Assembly: GCF_030445035.2 (NCBI RefSeq)
Contig: NC_080698.1
Span: 24,769,294 to 24,833,293, forward strand
Direction: 5' to 3'
Length of the DNA stretch: 64,000 bases
DNA from: Dasypus novemcinctus
Lineage: Eukaryota; Chordata; Mammalia; Cingulata; Dasypodidae
The position numbers were made by a program, and so were the translations under genes. Shown in pieces: positions 34,984-46,395 of this stretch (its first letter is position 1; the number at the start of each line of letters is the position of its first letter). The notes under the pieces are model-generated. The model worked only from the letters and a program-made list of their open reading frames with translations. It was not told the DNA's origin and did no database searches.

Positions 34984-36539
34984 TTTCTAAGTACAGATTG
35001 TAACTTTTTTCTGATGTCTACACATCTGATTATGGTGGTAAGTTTATTCCTATGCTCAATTATTCTCTCTTGTGTAGGGATTTAGTGGTGGGAGCCTGCG
35101 TGTTACTGCCATTCTTTGATTCTTGGTTCAACCTGTTCTAGTTCTTTAGGATTATTCCTGTTTACTTGCTCAAATCTGGGCCATTGGCCCAGGAAAGGGT
35201 TGCAGACCCACTTCTAAGGACCTTGGGGAGGGTGCTATTAATGCCCTAAAAATTCCTCTCACTTATTTACATTTAATTTCCTACATGCACTTCCTTGGTC
35301 CACCAGCAGATGGTACTCTTCAGCAGACCTCTCAGTTGAAAAACCTGGTTGGATTGTGTTCACTGGACACCAGCTACAACAATGTGACAGAGGATGCTGC
35401 CTCAGGCCTATTCAGAGCTTTGCAAATCAAACTTTTTCAGAGGCTGCTCTCCAACCTTTGCCAGCAACCCCCTCCCTTTTTCTGGGTAGAAAATAATTCC
35501 ACTACCCTCTACATCAACAACCAGGCTCAGTCAGTAGAGAGGGTACTTGTGAGAGTTGGATATCTTTAGCCCCCTGCCAGCTCCCAGGTCACACACGGGT
35601 ATGGCCCCACATGGCCTGGAAGGAATTGTGGAACACAGCAAACCAATTTTGTTGGCCAAAGCTGAATCAGCAGTAAGCTGCATCCCTCTGACTATAGCTC
35701 CTTCTAACTATAGCTTCTTCTGACTATAGCTACTGGCAGAGGTCAGATAATTTAGAGCTGTTTGCTCTGAGTAGGTGCTGGCAGTTGCAGCTGCAGCTTT
35801 TACTCAAAGGGTTTTCCTGTGGAGAAATTTTTTTCCTTTGCCCCTCTCTCTACTGGGTGGTATCCAGCCTTCCCCTTATGCCCTAAATCCCAAAACATTT
35901 TTTCAGGCCATTTCTACCTGTCCTCTAGGTCTTTTTCTGGGAGAGAGATGAGTCCTGTGTCGCTCTAATCCTCCATATTCCTGCAAGTCCCACTTGGTCC
36001 CCTCATCATTTCTAACAGAAGGATGATAATTCCAAGTGGTACCCTTACTATTTTGGGGAGTTCACAAATGTCTACAGGAAAATCTGCCTCAGGTACTTAG
36101 TTGTAAGAGTCATGTTCACAAATATCTTCCTGAGATGTCCAGGCCACCCAATCCTTTCATCATGACTAACTCACTCCCTACGTAAGTCATTCTTCTCCAT
36201 TGATGTGATTAGGCCTGTTATCTTCCTCATAATGATGCACTCTTAGGAAACCTAATAACCACAAGGACAGCAAGCCAGGGTTTTCATCCAGTATGAGGAA
36301 ATTCACCATGACTCATCAAACTGGATGTAATCTTAATATTCTTCATTCCTGCTTCTGCCTTTTCTCCAATGATAAAACATTTTAGTCATTAATTACACAC
36401 ATCACATCATCAACACAGGAGTATTCTCTCCACTGATGTCTTTAAAGAGTTCTTTGACATTGCTAAAATAATGTAAGGGCCCACATCTTCCCCCCACTTC
36501 AGTCCCCCAAAAACATACCTTCATCAACTATCTTTATGG

Positions 36540-36780
36540 TAAGCATCAAATCTTGAGGAGAGGAACTTAGGTTTAAATCCTGTCCCACCCACTTTCTGAG
36601 TGACCTCAGGTAAGTTTCCTAAACTCAGTGCCTTGATTTCCTCATCTGTGAAATGGAAATGACAATAGTATTGCCTATCTCAAAGGTAGAAGGTGAGGGC
36701 TAACTATGTCAATACATATAATGACTCTAGAACAGGGACTGGCACGTGGTAAACACTAGATGTGTATTAGTTGTTATAAT
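36540..36780 (+). repeat. MIR
   Basis: 'ctgagtgacctcaggtaagtttcc', 'tcctcatctgtgaaatggaaatga' and 'agggactggcacgtggtaaacac' match MIR well. Confidence 0.8.
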
Positions 36781-37600
36781 CTTTTAAATAAATCAATTTT
36801 ATTGATACATATTTAAAAAACGTAAATCCATCCAAAGTGTAAAATCAATGGTATTCAGTGTAGTCACATATCTGTGCATGTCAATCATTCTTAGAGTACT
36901 TTTATTATTCCAGTAATAATAAAAAACAGGGAAGCGGTCTTGGCCCAATGGATAGGGCGTCTGCCTACCACACGGGAGGTCTGCGGTTCAAATCCTGGGC
37001 CTCCTTGACCGTGTGGAACTGGCCCATGTGCAGTGCTGATGCGCACAAGGAGTGCCGTGCCACGCAGGAGTCTCCCCCCAATAGGGAAGCCCCATGCGCA
37101 AGGAGTGCGCCCCATAAGGAGAGCCGCCCAGCACGAAAGAAATGCAGTCTGCCCAAGAATGGCACCACATACATGGAGACCTGACACAACAAGATGATGC
37201 AACAAAAAGAAACACAGATTCCCAGTGCTGCTGATAAGGATAGAAGCTGTCACAGAAGAACACACAGTGAATGGACACAGAGAGCAGACAACTAGGGGTG
37301 GGGGTGGGGGGGAGAGAAATAAATAAATAAATCTTAAAAAAATAATAATGAAAAACAAACAAACTCATCACCTCTCAATCTCTCTATGGTTCCCCTGCCT
37401 TACATAGCTGCTATTCTTTTCCTTCTCTCTAGTATTTTTGTATTTATATTTTATAAAAATAGTCTTATATATAAAATATCATACATATTTGCATTTTACA
37501 TGAGATTTTACTATCTCATGCTACAGTTTTTAGTTTTCCTTCTAGTAATATACATGGCCTTTGACTTTTCCTTTCTCATGAGAAAGCGAGGGGTTCACAG
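36781..37600 (-). mobile_element. L1 3' fragment on minus strand
   Basis: Shares 'atcaattttattgatacatat' and following text with 30888-31210, the 3' end of the neighbouring minus L1; split by a SINE. Confidence 0.65.
36929..37340 (+). mobile_element. DAS-type SINE
   Basis: Full head 'ttggcccaatggatagggcg' and B box 'ggttcaaatcc'; flanked by similar aataataa...aaaaaca sequence. Confidence 0.9.
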
Positions 37601-37814
37601 GTTCTTCTTCATTCTCAGTCAAGCCTCAGATACCCAAGATTTTAAACATGCAAAATTTATGGAGCTCCTGGAAAGCAGTAGGAAGTTGTAAGCCTCTCCA
37701 TTCTCCACTGTTATTGTTTGACCATTCCAATTATGATAAATTAGAATGTAATAGAATTATTGTCATAATCACGATCCTCTCAGATAATATAAAAATCTGG
37801 GACTCTGTACTTAC

Positions 37815-38047
37815 CATGGCTAACGCAGTGCGAGCATGAAATCTGTCACAGTCCACGGCTTCCACGGTAAGGTTATATTGTTTCACAGACTCATAGTCTG
37901 GTTGTGTCATGAGTTCAATCATTCCAGAGAGAGGATGAATCCAGAATCTTTGTATAACCTGGATGTCTCCACTGGCTATTTTGTAAGTCACACAGTTTGG
38001 TGGGTAGTCTTCATCAATGGCAGTGACTCTTCCAACTTTGTAAAAAG
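37815..38047 (-). CDS. CDHR3-like cadherin exon: most of one EC repeat
   Basis: 233-nt exon with acceptor tgttattggcag and a strong donor CATG|GTAAGT; incoming 2 bases, outgoing phase 0. Encoded landmarks in order: FYKVGRVTAIDEDYPPN (the xVTAxDxD calcium motif), VTYKIASGD, RFWIHPLSGMIELMTQPDYE (PDYE in place of LDRE), and KQYNLTVEAVDCDRF, ending at ALAM. The layout and the Cys near the end match the CDHR3 repeat that contains VFWINPKTGELQL. Confidence 0.92.
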
Positions 38048-38289
38048 CTGCCAATAACATTTTATAAGGTCATTCTTGTCAAGCAGACACACAACTCTAA
38101 AAAGCTTAATATGTCTTTGCCTTCCAAATAGTTTGATACTTTCTCAAACCATCAAACTGAACCCTTTTGGACAATGAAATGTGTTTGGAGACCCCAACGC
38201 CACATGATGGAAAATGGATTAAAATACACTTTACTTTAAACACATGGCATGAACCCTTTTTTTTTAAAGCAGGCAATATGCTAAGATTA

Positions 38290-38700
38290 GCATCAGATAT
38301 TAGATAATGGTTCACAGCACAGACTGTGAAACCAGATAGCCTAGATTTCAAATCTCAGTTCTGCCACTTATTAGCTGTATTTCCTTGAGGAATTTTATAA
38401 TTTCTCTGGGCCTCATATTCTTTATCCATAAAATAGGAATAATAATTCTATCTACCATATAGAGTTGTGATTATTAAATGAGTTAAAAGATAAAAAGCAC
38501 TTAGAACAGTGCATGTGTATAGCAAATGCTACATGAGAATTAGCTATTATTTATATGCTTTTTCTCATTGAAGTTTCACAACACCCTTATGATACATGTC
38601 CTATTACAGTCCCCATTTTACAGATAAGGAACCTGTGGTTCCTTGGGTAAGTTACTTACCCAAGGTCACAGAGCTTATAATGGTAGAGTTGGGGTTCAAT
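38290..38700. repeat. Two MIR copies in opposite orientation
   Basis: 38300-38560 runs plus ('tagctgtatttccttgagg...taggaataataattc'). 38575-38700 runs minus ('ccattttacagataaggaacc', 'aaggtcacagagc'). Confidence 0.65.
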
Positions 38701-38820
38701 TCTAACCTGAATTGGTTAGAGTTGGGGTGTCTGCTGAATCTAAAGCCCACATTTTTTAATTCTAACCTGAATTGGTTAGAGTTGGGGTGTCTGCTGAATC
38801 TAAAGCCCACATTTTTTAAT
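38701..38820 (+). repeat. Perfect 60-bp tandem duplication
   Basis: 38701-38760 and 38761-38820 are identical base for base. Each unit starts with the small inverted repeat ctaacc-tgaatt-ggttag. Confidence 0.95.
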
Positions 38821-38889
38821 CCCTTTGTACTAAGTCCAACATATAATAACCCCAAATCTTTTAAAAGAAAGATGCATGTGCTAGATTGT

Positions 38890-39355
38890 TTGTATTAATA
38901 ATCCCAATTCTTCACTCCTCCCCACTTTCGTGCTCTTTGCCACATACCCTTTTAGTGCCCTCCCACTCTAATTTTGAGCTCCGCCACAAAGCTTGTTTTA
39001 GTAAATGAGATGTTAGCAAATATGATGTAAGCAGATTCTTGAAAAGCATTTGTGTGATTAAGCTTGCCTTGGCTCACTCTTGTACCTCTCCCTTTGTCCT
39101 GAGAGCATGTTTGGGCTAGCCTGTTGAGGTTGAGGGAGGAGCCAAGTCATTCCTGTTACCCCTGCCAAAGCCAGACTACATCAACTGAAAGCCAGCCATT
39201 TCCCACAATTTTGAGCCCAGCCAAGACCAGAAGGGCAGTCCAGCCAACACTCAGCCTTATGGACTAAATAAATGTGTATTGTACTACGTAAGTTTTTTTC
39301 TTGCTTTTATTACACAGCATACTTGCGGCAATAGATAACTGATACAATGGGTTTA
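38890..39355 (+). mobile_element. MLT1-like LTR
   Basis: Ends 'gactaaataaatgtgtattg...gcaatagataactgatacaat', a MaLR LTR signature. Confidence 0.6.
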
Positions 39356-40418
39356 CCCCCAATCATTTTCTGCCTGGATTTTAAACTCCATGTCAGATGC
39401 CTTACCTCTTCCATGTAGTGAAATATCACCATACAAAGAACAGATACACCAGCATGTATATAGGTCATTGTGGTTGCTAATAATCAAGAGATAAAATTGT
39501 AACAAAGAGATCATTTCATGTTCTGTCCCACCACCTTCAACCTCATAAGGATTTCTTTCTCTGTTTGCATTCTCCTTTTACCAAGGTTCATCGGTCTCTG
39601 GTAATGTACTATTAAGCAGGTAATGAACACAACTCATTATATCAAGAACAAAGAAACCTCATTAATGAACAAGAACATAATGTTCCATTACTGTGAATCC
39701 AGAATACAAAGAAGCCAACCTATTGCCTGCATGAAAGCATCATTATAGAAGAAAGGTATCTCAACAGTTACAAGACCACATAAAATAGATTAAGGAAAAA
39801 TTGCCTTCTCTATCATTCAGTCCTAGACAGAGATGGTGCCATTTTCACATTTAACACCTGGTTAAGTATGATGAGAAGCTTATATTCTCCTAAAGGCATA
39901 AAATTAACATTTCAGTAAAACTAAAAGCTATCCCAAGTATCTTTAGTTGAAGTTTAAAATAAAGAAATTTTAAAACTCTGAAAGTCTGCCAAATTTCCTA
40001 ATCAGAAATTATTGGAAATGAAACCTGTGTTCTCTTGTGACTTGTGGTACAGTGTGACATAATTTTCGTGTACCTTCTTCTAAATCATTTCTGATAAAGG
40101 ATTTTTTTTTTGTCTATACCCATCTTCCTCCAGAAGCTTTTTGTCGTGAGAGATTTAATTACTCAACACATACCATCAGAAAAAAGTTACTTTATACATT
40201 ATAGACTCCCATAATTTTATTAGGGGAAAAAAATCCTCATGCAGACAACAAGACACAACTCATATCCTCTGTACTAATCAAAACTGCCTGAAAAAGACTT
40301 TTACATTAGTGGATTTTTAAAATGTCCTCAAGGTCTATAGGCTGAAAGTTTGATATTCTGAGGGAAGTTTGTTTACCCCGAAGTTTTAATTTTCAATTTC
40401 CTCCTTTTAAGCAAATTG
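39356..40418. other. Intron, nothing recognised
   Basis: No motif-bearing frame and no clear repeat. Confidence 0.5.
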
Positions 40419-40431
40419 TAAGAAAGATTTT

Positions 40432-40827
40432 TTTCCTCTCCCCTTCCCCCTCTTCCCCCGCTCCCTCAGTTGTCTACTCTCTGTGTCCATTTGCTGTGTG
40501 TTCTTGTCTGCTTCTGTTGTCAGCGACACGGGAATCTCTGTTTCTTTTTGTTGCGTCATCTTGCTGTGTCAGCTCTCCTTGTGTGCGGCACCATTCCTGG
40601 ACAGGCTGGACTTCCTTTTGCACTGGGTGGCTTTCCTTACAGGGCGCACTCCTTGCACATGGGACTCCCCTATGCAGGGGACACCCCTGCGTGGCAATGC
40701 ACTCCTTGTGCACATCAGCACTGCACGTGGGCCAGCTCCACACGGGTCAAGGAGGTCCTGGATTTGAACTGCGGCCCTCCCATGTGGTAAGTGGACGCTC
40801 TATCTGTTGAGCCAAGTCCACTTCCCA
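40432..40827 (-). mobile_element. DAS-type SINE
   Basis: Target duplication taagaaagatttt at 40419-40431 and 40828-40840, 13 bp and perfect. Confidence 0.92.
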
Positions 40828-40944
40828 TAAGAAAGATTTTATCTGTTCTGAGGACATCTCCTCAAAACACCTACCCTCCCCTAATTTCATTCAGTTCATT
40901 TATTCGGTAGGGAATAGCTAAGAATGGTTTTAAAAAGCAAGGAA

Positions 40945-41240
40945 AGAGTTCTGGCACACTGTAGTCACTCAATAAATGTTAGTGGTTCTTATTATCACTG
41001 GCAATGGCACCACAACTATTGTTACGTGCCACAGAGTTAACATAAATACTATTATCATATAATCCTCATCTCATCTCTATGGCATAGTTATTGTAATATC
41101 CATTTTACAGATGAGAACTCAAAGGCACATAGAGTTATATGACTTGCATAAGGTCATATAGCAGTGATAGAGACAGAATTTGAAACCAGTTCTGTTTAAC
41201 TATGCTGATATTCAATCTGCTACCTCATGGTGCTACCTCT
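40945..41240 (-). repeat. MIR
   Basis: 'ccattttacagatgagaactc', 'aaggtcatatagcagtgatagag' and 'actcaataaatgtt' in inverted MIR layout. Confidence 0.65.
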
Positions 41241-41399
41241 TAAAGACCTAAAAGTCTTCTCACTGGACAACTGAGTCACTAGTCAACTATTTAGTGAATA
41301 GTTCATGTAACAATGACCTGCCTAGCTCTTTGAACTTCTCAGAACTTATTTTCAGACTTCCGTAACTTCAGTCATCAAAATCCATCCAAGGAAAGCAGG

Positions 41400-41580
41400 C
41401 TGCAATCCTGAACAGAGAACTGTACTGGTAGTTTAGAGGTTTACATTTAGCCATCATCTCTGCCACTTACCAGCTGTGTGACTTTGAGTAAACCCATTTT
41501 TCTCTGACCCCAATCTTCTCATAGTAAAATAAAGAGATTGACTATTTCCAGCCCTACCAAATCGACAGTTCTGTGATTGA
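41400..41580 (+). repeat. MIR, diverged
   Basis: 'ctctgccacttaccagctgtgtgacttt' is the MIR core. Confidence 0.75.
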
Positions 41581-41915
41581 AAATTCTAAACCATTCCTCT
41601 AAGCCATTAAATGATGCTTTTTTTAAAACCAGAGAAGTGTTCAATACATTTAAAGAGTTTACCTTCAAAACATAAAATTACATTTCAGGACAATTTCATT
41701 TATTTGGAAAGGGCACTGACATGAAACATGAAACACCTGATTCTCATAAAATGCCATATTAAAAAATGCCACTCTCTACCTTAATATCTAGACAGGTTGT
41801 TGTTAATTATTGGGGTCAGGGAATCTCTTTGAAAATATGATGAAGTCTATGAGTCTTTTCCCACCTTGAAGCCAATAGTAAGACCCTTCACTGCAGGTTA
41901 ATAATTTATAAACTG

Positions 41916-42342
41916 GGGAAGCAGATGTGGCTCAAGCAGTTGGGCTCCCATCTACCATATAGGAGGTCCAGGATTCAATTCCTGGGGCCTCCTGGTGAAG
42001 GCAAGCTGGCCTGCATGGTGAGCTGGCCAGAGCAGAGAGTTGGCCCATGTGGAGGGCTGGCCCGCAAAGAGTGCTGGCCCAAACGGAGAGCTGGCGCTGC
42101 AAAATGATTCAATGAGAAGAAACAAGAGGAAAGGCAATAAGAGATGCAGCAGACCCAGCACCTGAGGTGGCACAAGAGATTGCGCACCTCTCTTCCACTC
42201 CGGAAGGTCCCAGGATCAGTTTCCAGTGCCACCTAAAGAGAAGACAAGCAGATACAGAAGAACACACAGCGAATGCACACAGAAAGCAGTGCAAAATAAC
42301 AAGTGAGGGAGAGGTAAACAAATAAATCTTTTAAAAAATAAT
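41916..42342 (+). mobile_element. Long-form tRNA-derived SINE, complete
   Basis: Second SINE family: head 'gggaagcagatgtggctcaag', with a middle part of repeated 'gctggccc' phrases. Flanked by the near-identical aataattyataarct (41900-41914, 42343-42357). It is the template for recognising the split copy at 49768 and 58984. Confidence 0.88.
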
Positions 42343-42359
42343 AATAATTCATAAGCTAG

Positions 42360-43870
42360 AAAATGATTAGGCAATTGTGAATTATTAACTTCTATACAAA
42401 GGCTCATCATAATGCTCCTTTAAGTCTGGAACTAATAGAGCTAGAAGCTTACACTATTAGCCATCTCAGAGACCTGAGAGAATATACAAAAATCAATATT
42501 GGGGACTTTTGAAATAATATAAGCCAAAATTATATTATGTGGGTACAAGAGCTTGTTTATAACAGTTTAATTTATATGCAACTTTCCAGGAATTGTTTAG
42601 TCATATAGTGCAAACTCCAACTATGTTATGTTCCAGGACCAAGATTTATATATGTGTGTATTTACTTTACAGAGAGGTTCAGAATGTACCCAAAGTTGCA
42701 AAAGAAGAATGAAATCCAAATATGAGGACTTTCAGTTTCCTTGTCTCTTGTTGACTGTAGATGTCTACCAAGGAAATAAGCTAGTTTCAAGTAGTATGGT
42801 TTCTATTCAGTGGTATAATAGCAACTGTTTAACATCAGTTCTCAAAAATAAAAAATAAAAACCTGTGTATGTCCACATAAATAGATATGTTTATTAGAAA
42901 TTTTACTGATATAAAAGATGTATAGCATGAAATTTACCAATAATAAAAATATACACTACACCCTTTACTGTAAATTCCCACATAACCAATGGATTCTCAC
43001 AGAATATTTTCATTGCTTGTTGCCAAACTCTCCTATCCATAGCAGACTATGATGACAATTGACATTGCAAATAGTGCAAATAGTTTCAACATGAATGTTG
43101 GTGTTTTACATTTTGGTTAAAGAGTACAGCAAAAGAGAAACACTCATAACTTCACTAGTTTGTCAACTTCATTGCTGAATTAAATAATAATTTTGTTTTT
43201 TATTTTTTATTTTTTTATTTTCTTCTTTTTGAATAATAATTTTTGATTACTGGAGGAATATTTCCAGTTTTTGTTCTATTCACAATATAATAGCCTCAGA
43301 CACAACAGACTTTTAAATTTAATTTGCATTATTAATATTTTCTCCATCAGTTTCTTAAGTCCAGGCAATCAAGTACTGATATGTAATGTTTGCCTTTTTC
43401 CATGGTGTAAACACTCCCTCCATTGCCAATTTCAAGCTACCAACGTGACATCCCTGAATGTGGAGTTGTATAGAGGAGCAGAGTAGCATACCATTATGTA
43501 GAATTTCCATGATGCAAATATAATAGATGAAAACCTCAAACCATAGATAATAGTAAAATGTAGTCACATCAATACAAATGTTGTTCTGAGTATTTATTAA
43601 CTGTTTTAAATACATTTATGTAACTGTAAATTTATATAATTTCCTTTTTTAATAATTGTTATTAACAATCAGGTAATAAAATGCCTGAAAATTTAATAAT
43701 TGCACCCATGAGTCAGTATGATCCAGTACTAGCACACCACTGGTTCCATCCCTTGAAGTAGTCAAGCCAAGCCTGGAGGACCACCTGACAGAGATGTTGA
43801 GGAAAGGACGTGTTTCTTTCTTGGATGACAGAAGATATAAGTACTGCCTCTGTTGACCCTTCCAAATGTA
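42360..43870. other. Intron, nothing recognised
   Basis: AT-rich sequence without a clear repeat or gene. Confidence 0.5.
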
Positions 43871-43889
43871 ATGTTCTTTGGTTTATTCC

Positions 43890-44327
43890 TTTTTTTTTAA
43901 AGATTTATTTTATTTATTTCTCTCCCTTTCCTCCCCTCCCCCCTCCCCCCCGCCCCGCCCCAGTTGTCTGTTCTCTGTGTCCATTTGCTGCATGTTCTTC
44001 TTTTTGTCTGCTTCTGTTGTTGTCAGCAACATGGGAATCTGTGTTTCTTTCTGTTGTGTCATCTTGCTGTGTCAGCTCTCCGTGTGTGGCACCATTCTTG
44101 GGCAGGTTGCACTTTCTTTTGCACTGGGCGGCTCTCCTTACGGGGCACACTCCTTGCGCATGGGGCTCCCCTACGTGGGGGACACCCCTGCGTGGCACGG
44201 CACTCCTTGCTTGCATCAGCACTGCATGTGGGCCAGCTCCACACAGGTCAAGGAGGCCTGGGGTTTGAACCGCGGACCTCCCATGTGGTAGACAGACGCC
44301 CTATTCACCAGGCCAAGTCTGCTTCCC
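43890..44327 (-). mobile_element. DAS-type SINE
   Basis: Flanks ttctttggtttattcc (43874-43889) and ttctttggcgtattct (44328-44343) form a target duplication with three mismatches. Open frames on both strands here are SINE text. Confidence 0.9.
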
Positions 44328-44742
44328 TTCTTTGGCGTATTCTAAGAAATATGCCCTAATCCATATCTAATTCATGACTGAGGTAGGACCCTGACCCCAG
44401 ATGTTCACAGGATTTAAATTGCATGGACAATGACCACTTGACCCTACCTTTACATTTGGGCCTAATTCAGAGGCAAAGTAGAAGAGAATCAGAATAAAAT
44501 TAATATCATGTGCATTTGTCCATTACAAGAACCCTTGATATGACAACTTTTAAGTAAGCCTTTGGGGGAGTCATCAGGATGCTGTACTGAGAACATGACC
44601 TGTTCTCTGACAGTCTGGACCCCCACAGTTCTACCTCATTTTCTTGGTTTGAGACCTGGTAGTTGTTTGCTTCTGCGTGCTCTAATAAGGTAGATGTGGG
44701 GGCTCTCATGCTTTACTAAGATAGATGCAAGGGCTCTCTTAC

Positions 44743-44841
44743 CTCCTGACGTTTCTGGAACAGAGAATGAGTAGTGAGGAGGTTTAAATACAGGACTGAA
44801 ATCATTGGCAGGAACAACTTCCACAATGATCATCACAGTTA
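44743..44841 (-). CDS. CDHR3-like cadherin exon: inter-repeat linker
   Basis: 99-nt exon between acceptor cgatttacag and donor GGAG|GTAAGA; phases fit both neighbours (G+TA = Val, G+CT = Ala). It encodes TVMIIVEVVPANDFSPVFKP and then PHYSFSVPETSG. VVPANDFSPVF is the DxNDNxPxF linker between EC repeats with Pro in place of the first Asp. HYSFSVPE begins the next repeat, as YxFDVSE does in CDHR3. Confidence 0.9.
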
Positions 44842-45279
44842 CTGTAAATCGAACAGTGAATATACATTTTATTGTTGTAGTTTCATTCTATAAATAAGCT
44901 AAATGTGCCACCAGGAATAGACTTAGCAGAAGACTTTGAAACTACAACCAGATTCTCTCTGCTCCCAAATGTTTCCTTTTCCCAAGTAGTGTGCTCTCAA
45001 GGAATGCAAATGAATCTGGGTGCTAGCCAAAGTAATTTAGTCAAAGATATATAATATATTCCATGTCATATTTCATATTTTATATGGTGATGTTACATAT
45101 GTATATATCATATATAAAATATAATTTATATTCTACAGAAGAGAGTTTATTGAATTTTTCATGGGTACATTCTCCACCACTACAGAGTTTGCTAGAATGC
45201 CATTCTCATCCCAATTTATGGCCTTCTAAATTCTTCTCTTAATATATATCTTGGAAGATATATATTAGAAGACAGAATT

Positions 45280-45490
45280 GGAAGAGGTTCAAAAAATCCG
45301 TATTCAAGGCTCAGTTTCAATATACACTCTGTGGCCTTGAGCTACCGGAATCTCTCTGAGGCCCAAATTCCTCAACTATAAAAGGGGAATAATATCATTT
45401 CCAATCTCCTACATCACAGTGTAGATCTAAGGACAAAATGAGATCATGCCCAAGAAAGTGTTTTCAAACTATCAAAAGCTAAATAAAAAG
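45280..45490 (+). repeat. MIR, diverged
   Basis: 'tggccttgagctaccggaatctctctgagg...' followed by 'aaaggggaataat' fits MIR. Confidence 0.6.
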
Positions 45491-45699
45491 TAGCCATTAT
45501 GTGGTTTTCATCTCAGAGATTTTTTTGGAAAAGGAATTCTATATTTCAGACCAGCAAGTTCAAACTAGCATATTAGAAAGAGTTACCAAAAAGAAGGAAT
45601 TTTATGCTCAAGCATAAAAACAAGCAACTTGTAAACAGGATAACTTCTTTTTAATAAAAGTAGAATATTAATTAACATTTATTGTGCAAAGAACTGACA

Positions 45700-45860
45700 T
45701 TTTATAAACATTAGCATTGCTCCTCACCATAAGTAAGCATTGTTGTCCCAACTTTACAGACAAGGAAACTGAGGTTCACAGAGTCAAGTTCTGGCCAAAG
45801 GTCATAAAGCTAGTCACTGAGTAGACATTGGACCAACCTGTGTCTGCCCACATCTTCCAA
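45700..45860 (-). repeat. MIR
   Basis: 'tttacagacaaggaaactgagg' and 'ggtcataaagctagtc' are an inverted MIR core. Confidence 0.75.
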
Positions 45861-45929
45861 AATGTCTTCTATGAGATGCTAATGCACCAAATGCAAAATG
45901 ATAAGTTAAACAAAGATAAAAAAGTTCCT

Positions 45930-46395
45930 TTATGGCAAGACTTCTATGATAGGTTCATGTGTCAACTTGGCTAGATAACGGTGCCCCAGTTGTTTGGGCA
46001 AGTAAGCACTGGCCTGATTGTTACTTTGAGGACATTTCACGGAACTATTCATCAGTAAGTTGGTTGTACCTATGGCTGATCACATCTACAATCAGCTAAG
46101 GAGATTGTCTGCAGCAGTGAGAGATGTCTCACCCAATCAGCTAGAGGCTTTAAAAGGAGAAGTGATAATTTTGGAAGCTAGTAGAGAGGATTTTCATCTT
46201 TACTTCAGTCAACCAGCTTCTCCTGGGGAATTCACCAAAAATCTTGATTAGAGTTCCCAGCTGGCAGCCTGCCCTACGGAATTTTGACTCATGCATTCCC
46301 ACAGTCACATTAGACAATTTTGTAAAATCTCATAATATTTACAGATAGCGCTCCTGTTGGTTCTGTTTCCCTAGAAAACCTTGATTAATACAACT
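45930..46395 (+). repeat. Old interspersed repeat, family not assigned
   Basis: 'tgtcaacttggctagataacggtgcc' to 'gtttccctagaaaaccttgattaatac' is a pattern I have seen dispersed in mammals. Class uncertain. Confidence 0.5.

Larger units (their letters stand above)
30885..36000 (-). mobile_element. Older L1 on minus strand, with nested insertions
   Basis: 3' end at left, 5' region at right. Plus shows reversed ORF2 text such as 'tctcccattgagttggctgcc' and 'ggataattctcagctgg'. An ORF1 piece lies at 34729-34983 and an old 5' UTR beyond. It contains a SINE (31251-31676) and another repeat (32333-32940). Same orientation as the cadherin gene. Confidence 0.75.
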
